Below are positions 14,801 through 15,668 of a stretch of 15,668 nucleotides of DNA, in pieces. The notes beneath the pieces are model-generated. The model ran no database searches. It saw only the letters and a list, made by a program, of their open reading frames with translations, and had not been told where the DNA came from. The position numbers and the translations under genes are program-made. Positions within the stretch are counted from its first letter, which is position 1, and each line of letters starts with the position of its first letter. Source of the stretch: JAWWBS01 sp033720815 (lineage in GTDB: Bacteria > Pseudomonadota > Gammaproteobacteria > Natronospirales > JAJUFS01); the NCBI GenBank assembly GCA_033720815.1, contig JAWWBT010000049.1:1-15668 (forward strand), given 5' to 3'.

Positions 14801-14860
14801 CGTGGCCGGATTGCCGAGTGCAGGTAGCGCGACTTGACTTAATCCCGGAACAAGCCCCGA

Positions 14861-14891
14861 AACCGTGAAAGCGTCGCTAACAGTGAACGCG
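14861..14891. repeat. Imperfect 13-base direct repeat in a divergent promoter region
   Basis: AACCGTGAAAGCG (14861-14873) and AACAGTGAACGCG (14879-14891) agree at 11 of 13 positions and are offset by 18 bases. They lie in the 156-base gap between the lipoprotein gene and the divergent EVE-like gene. They may be half-sites for a regulator of either gene, or chance. Confidence 0.35.
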
Positions 14892-14944
14892 GCCATCGGC
14901 TAAGCTCACGGCAGATACGCCTTCACGAACTGGAGAACATCACG

Positions 14945-15668
14945 ATGGCGACCTACCTGGTCAGCTGGGATCCGACCAAATGGGACTGGGCCACGATTGC
15001 CAACCAGGCAGAGACGGTCGAGCGGGGCGCCCCGGTGAACCGCACCTGGGCCTGCGGCAACGCACGACGCATCTTCAACGGTGACACCGTCTATTTCATT
15101 CGCCAGGGCCGAGAACCTCGAGGCATCTTCGCGCGTGCGGAGGTTGTACGCGGTTCGTATGAAGCGACGAATGTTGATGTGCAGGATGCGCAACGCAATC
15201 GTCCGACGCTGGTCATCGACGTGAAGTTCCATGAATTGCTGAACGCCACGCAACGTGTCGGTATTCCTCGCCAGAAACTCAATGCGGGTCCGCTGAAGAA
15301 ATTTGTCTGGGACATAAAGGAACAGGGCGTCAAGGTTCCCGACGACGTCGCTGTTGCCCTCGACGCAGCCTGGAACGCTGCGCTCGGCATCAAGTCGAAG
15401 AAGGCGGTTGCAGAGCCCCAGGCGGAAGAAGAAAAGGCAACCGCCGCGGCCTCGTCGTCAGGTGGTTCCTCAACGCCTTCTTCCAGCGAAGCCAAACCCG
15501 ATGCTTCCAGTCGAGGTGAAGATGCGGACGCTGCGGAGCAGGAGCGTCTCCGTCATGAGCGCGAGGAACGGCTACGCAAGATCAAGGAGCGCGAAGCCAG
15601 CAAGAAGAAGCCGGCTGCCACTGAAGCGCCCAAGCCGAAAGCGCTTTCCGAAACCGAGCGCAATGAAA
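14945..15668 (+). CDS. EVE-like (PUA-fold) domain protein, 3' end beyond the window
   Basis: An open frame of 241 codons runs to the window edge without a stop. GGAG (14932-14935) lies 9 bases before the ATG. Residues 1-145 resemble the EVE-like domain that opens many HNH-nuclease and McrB-like restriction proteins: Y-L-V-S-W-D-P (4-10), K-W-D-W (12-15), W-A-C-G-N (35-39), G-D-T-V-Y-F-I-R-Q-G (46-55) and P-R-G-I-F-A (58-63). EVE and related PUA-fold domains read modified bases in DNA or RNA. After it comes a low-complexity Ser/Ala/Glu linker (about 153-195), a charged helix (about 197-222) and a Lys/Pro/Ala stretch. The final residues (L-S-E-T-E-R-N-E) could lead into a further domain. An HNH nuclease there is my expectation from similar proteins and is not visible here. 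The gene is divergent from the lipoprotein gene; no clear promoter was found. Confidence 0.8.
   Translation, partial: MATYLVSWDPTKWDWATIANQAETVERGAPVNRTWACGNARRIFNGDTVYFIRQGREPRGIFARAEVVRGSYEATNVDVQDAQRNRPTLVIDVKFHELLNATQRVGIPRQKLNAGPLKKFVWDIKEQGVKVPDDVAVALDAAWNAALGIKSKKAVAEPQAEEEKATAAASSSGGSSTPSSSEAKPDASSRGEDADAAEQERLRHEREERLRKIKEREASKKKPAATEAPKPKALSETERNE

Noticed and set aside
14834..14862. TTGACT as a -35 box for the EVE-like gene
   Set aside because: No acceptable -10 sequence lies 16-18 bases downstream.
14789..14896. N-terminal extension of the lipoprotein to an ATG at 14896
   Set aside because: It would place the lipobox Cys near residue 58 and covers the TATAAT box and the intergenic repeat.

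Overview
This is a GC-rich, densely coded stretch of a Gram-negative chromosome. Lipoprotein signal peptides, an RND efflux system, a tail-specific protease of the Prc type and an NhaC-type antiporter point to a gammaproteobacterium, possibly from a marine or salty habitat; that placement is an inference from gene content. I saw no rRNA, tRNA, CRISPR array, insertion sequence or phage gene. No gap between genes exceeds about 260 bases.

Layout. (1) At 15-731 (+) lies an unrecognised coiled-coil protein whose frame stays open to the left edge, so it is probably the 3' part of a longer gene. It converges on the next block across a strong bidirectional terminator (753-778). (2) A minus-strand efflux block spans 797-9000. 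In transcription order it holds a lipoprotein membrane-fusion (adaptor) subunit (7879-9000), a small exported protein resembling DUF2884/YggN (7250-7822), a terminator-like hairpin (7215-7238), and two tandem RND permeases (3890-7153 and 797-3862). A promoter overlapped by an operator-like dyad lies upstream of the adaptor gene. No outer-membrane TolC-type gene and no local regulator are present. (3) A minus-strand Prc/Tsp carboxy-terminal processing protease (9258-11381) ends in a textbook terminator (9211-9236). It is divergent from a 94-residue small membrane protein (11505-11789, +). (4) A minus-strand pair, nhaC (12137-13621) and a 100-residue orphan (11820-12122), is separated by 14 bases. 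(5) A minus-strand DUF1232 protein (13710-14258) and a small lipoprotein (14333-14788) follow; the lipoprotein start sits right behind a perfect TATAAT box. (6) Divergent from it, at 14945 to the right edge (+), begins a protein with an EVE-like (PUA-fold) N-terminal domain and a long charged linker, cut by the window end.

How they fit together. Most genes serve the cell envelope: drug efflux across two membranes, periplasmic protein turnover, sodium/proton exchange, and several small exported or membrane proteins of unknown role. The points most worth a second look are the periplasmic DUF2884-like gene and internal terminator inside the tandem RND efflux block, the operator dyad upstream of it, the probably leaderless lipoprotein gene, and the EVE-like protein that may be a modified-DNA-sensing nuclease. 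I did not find a clear, wholly new multi-gene system.
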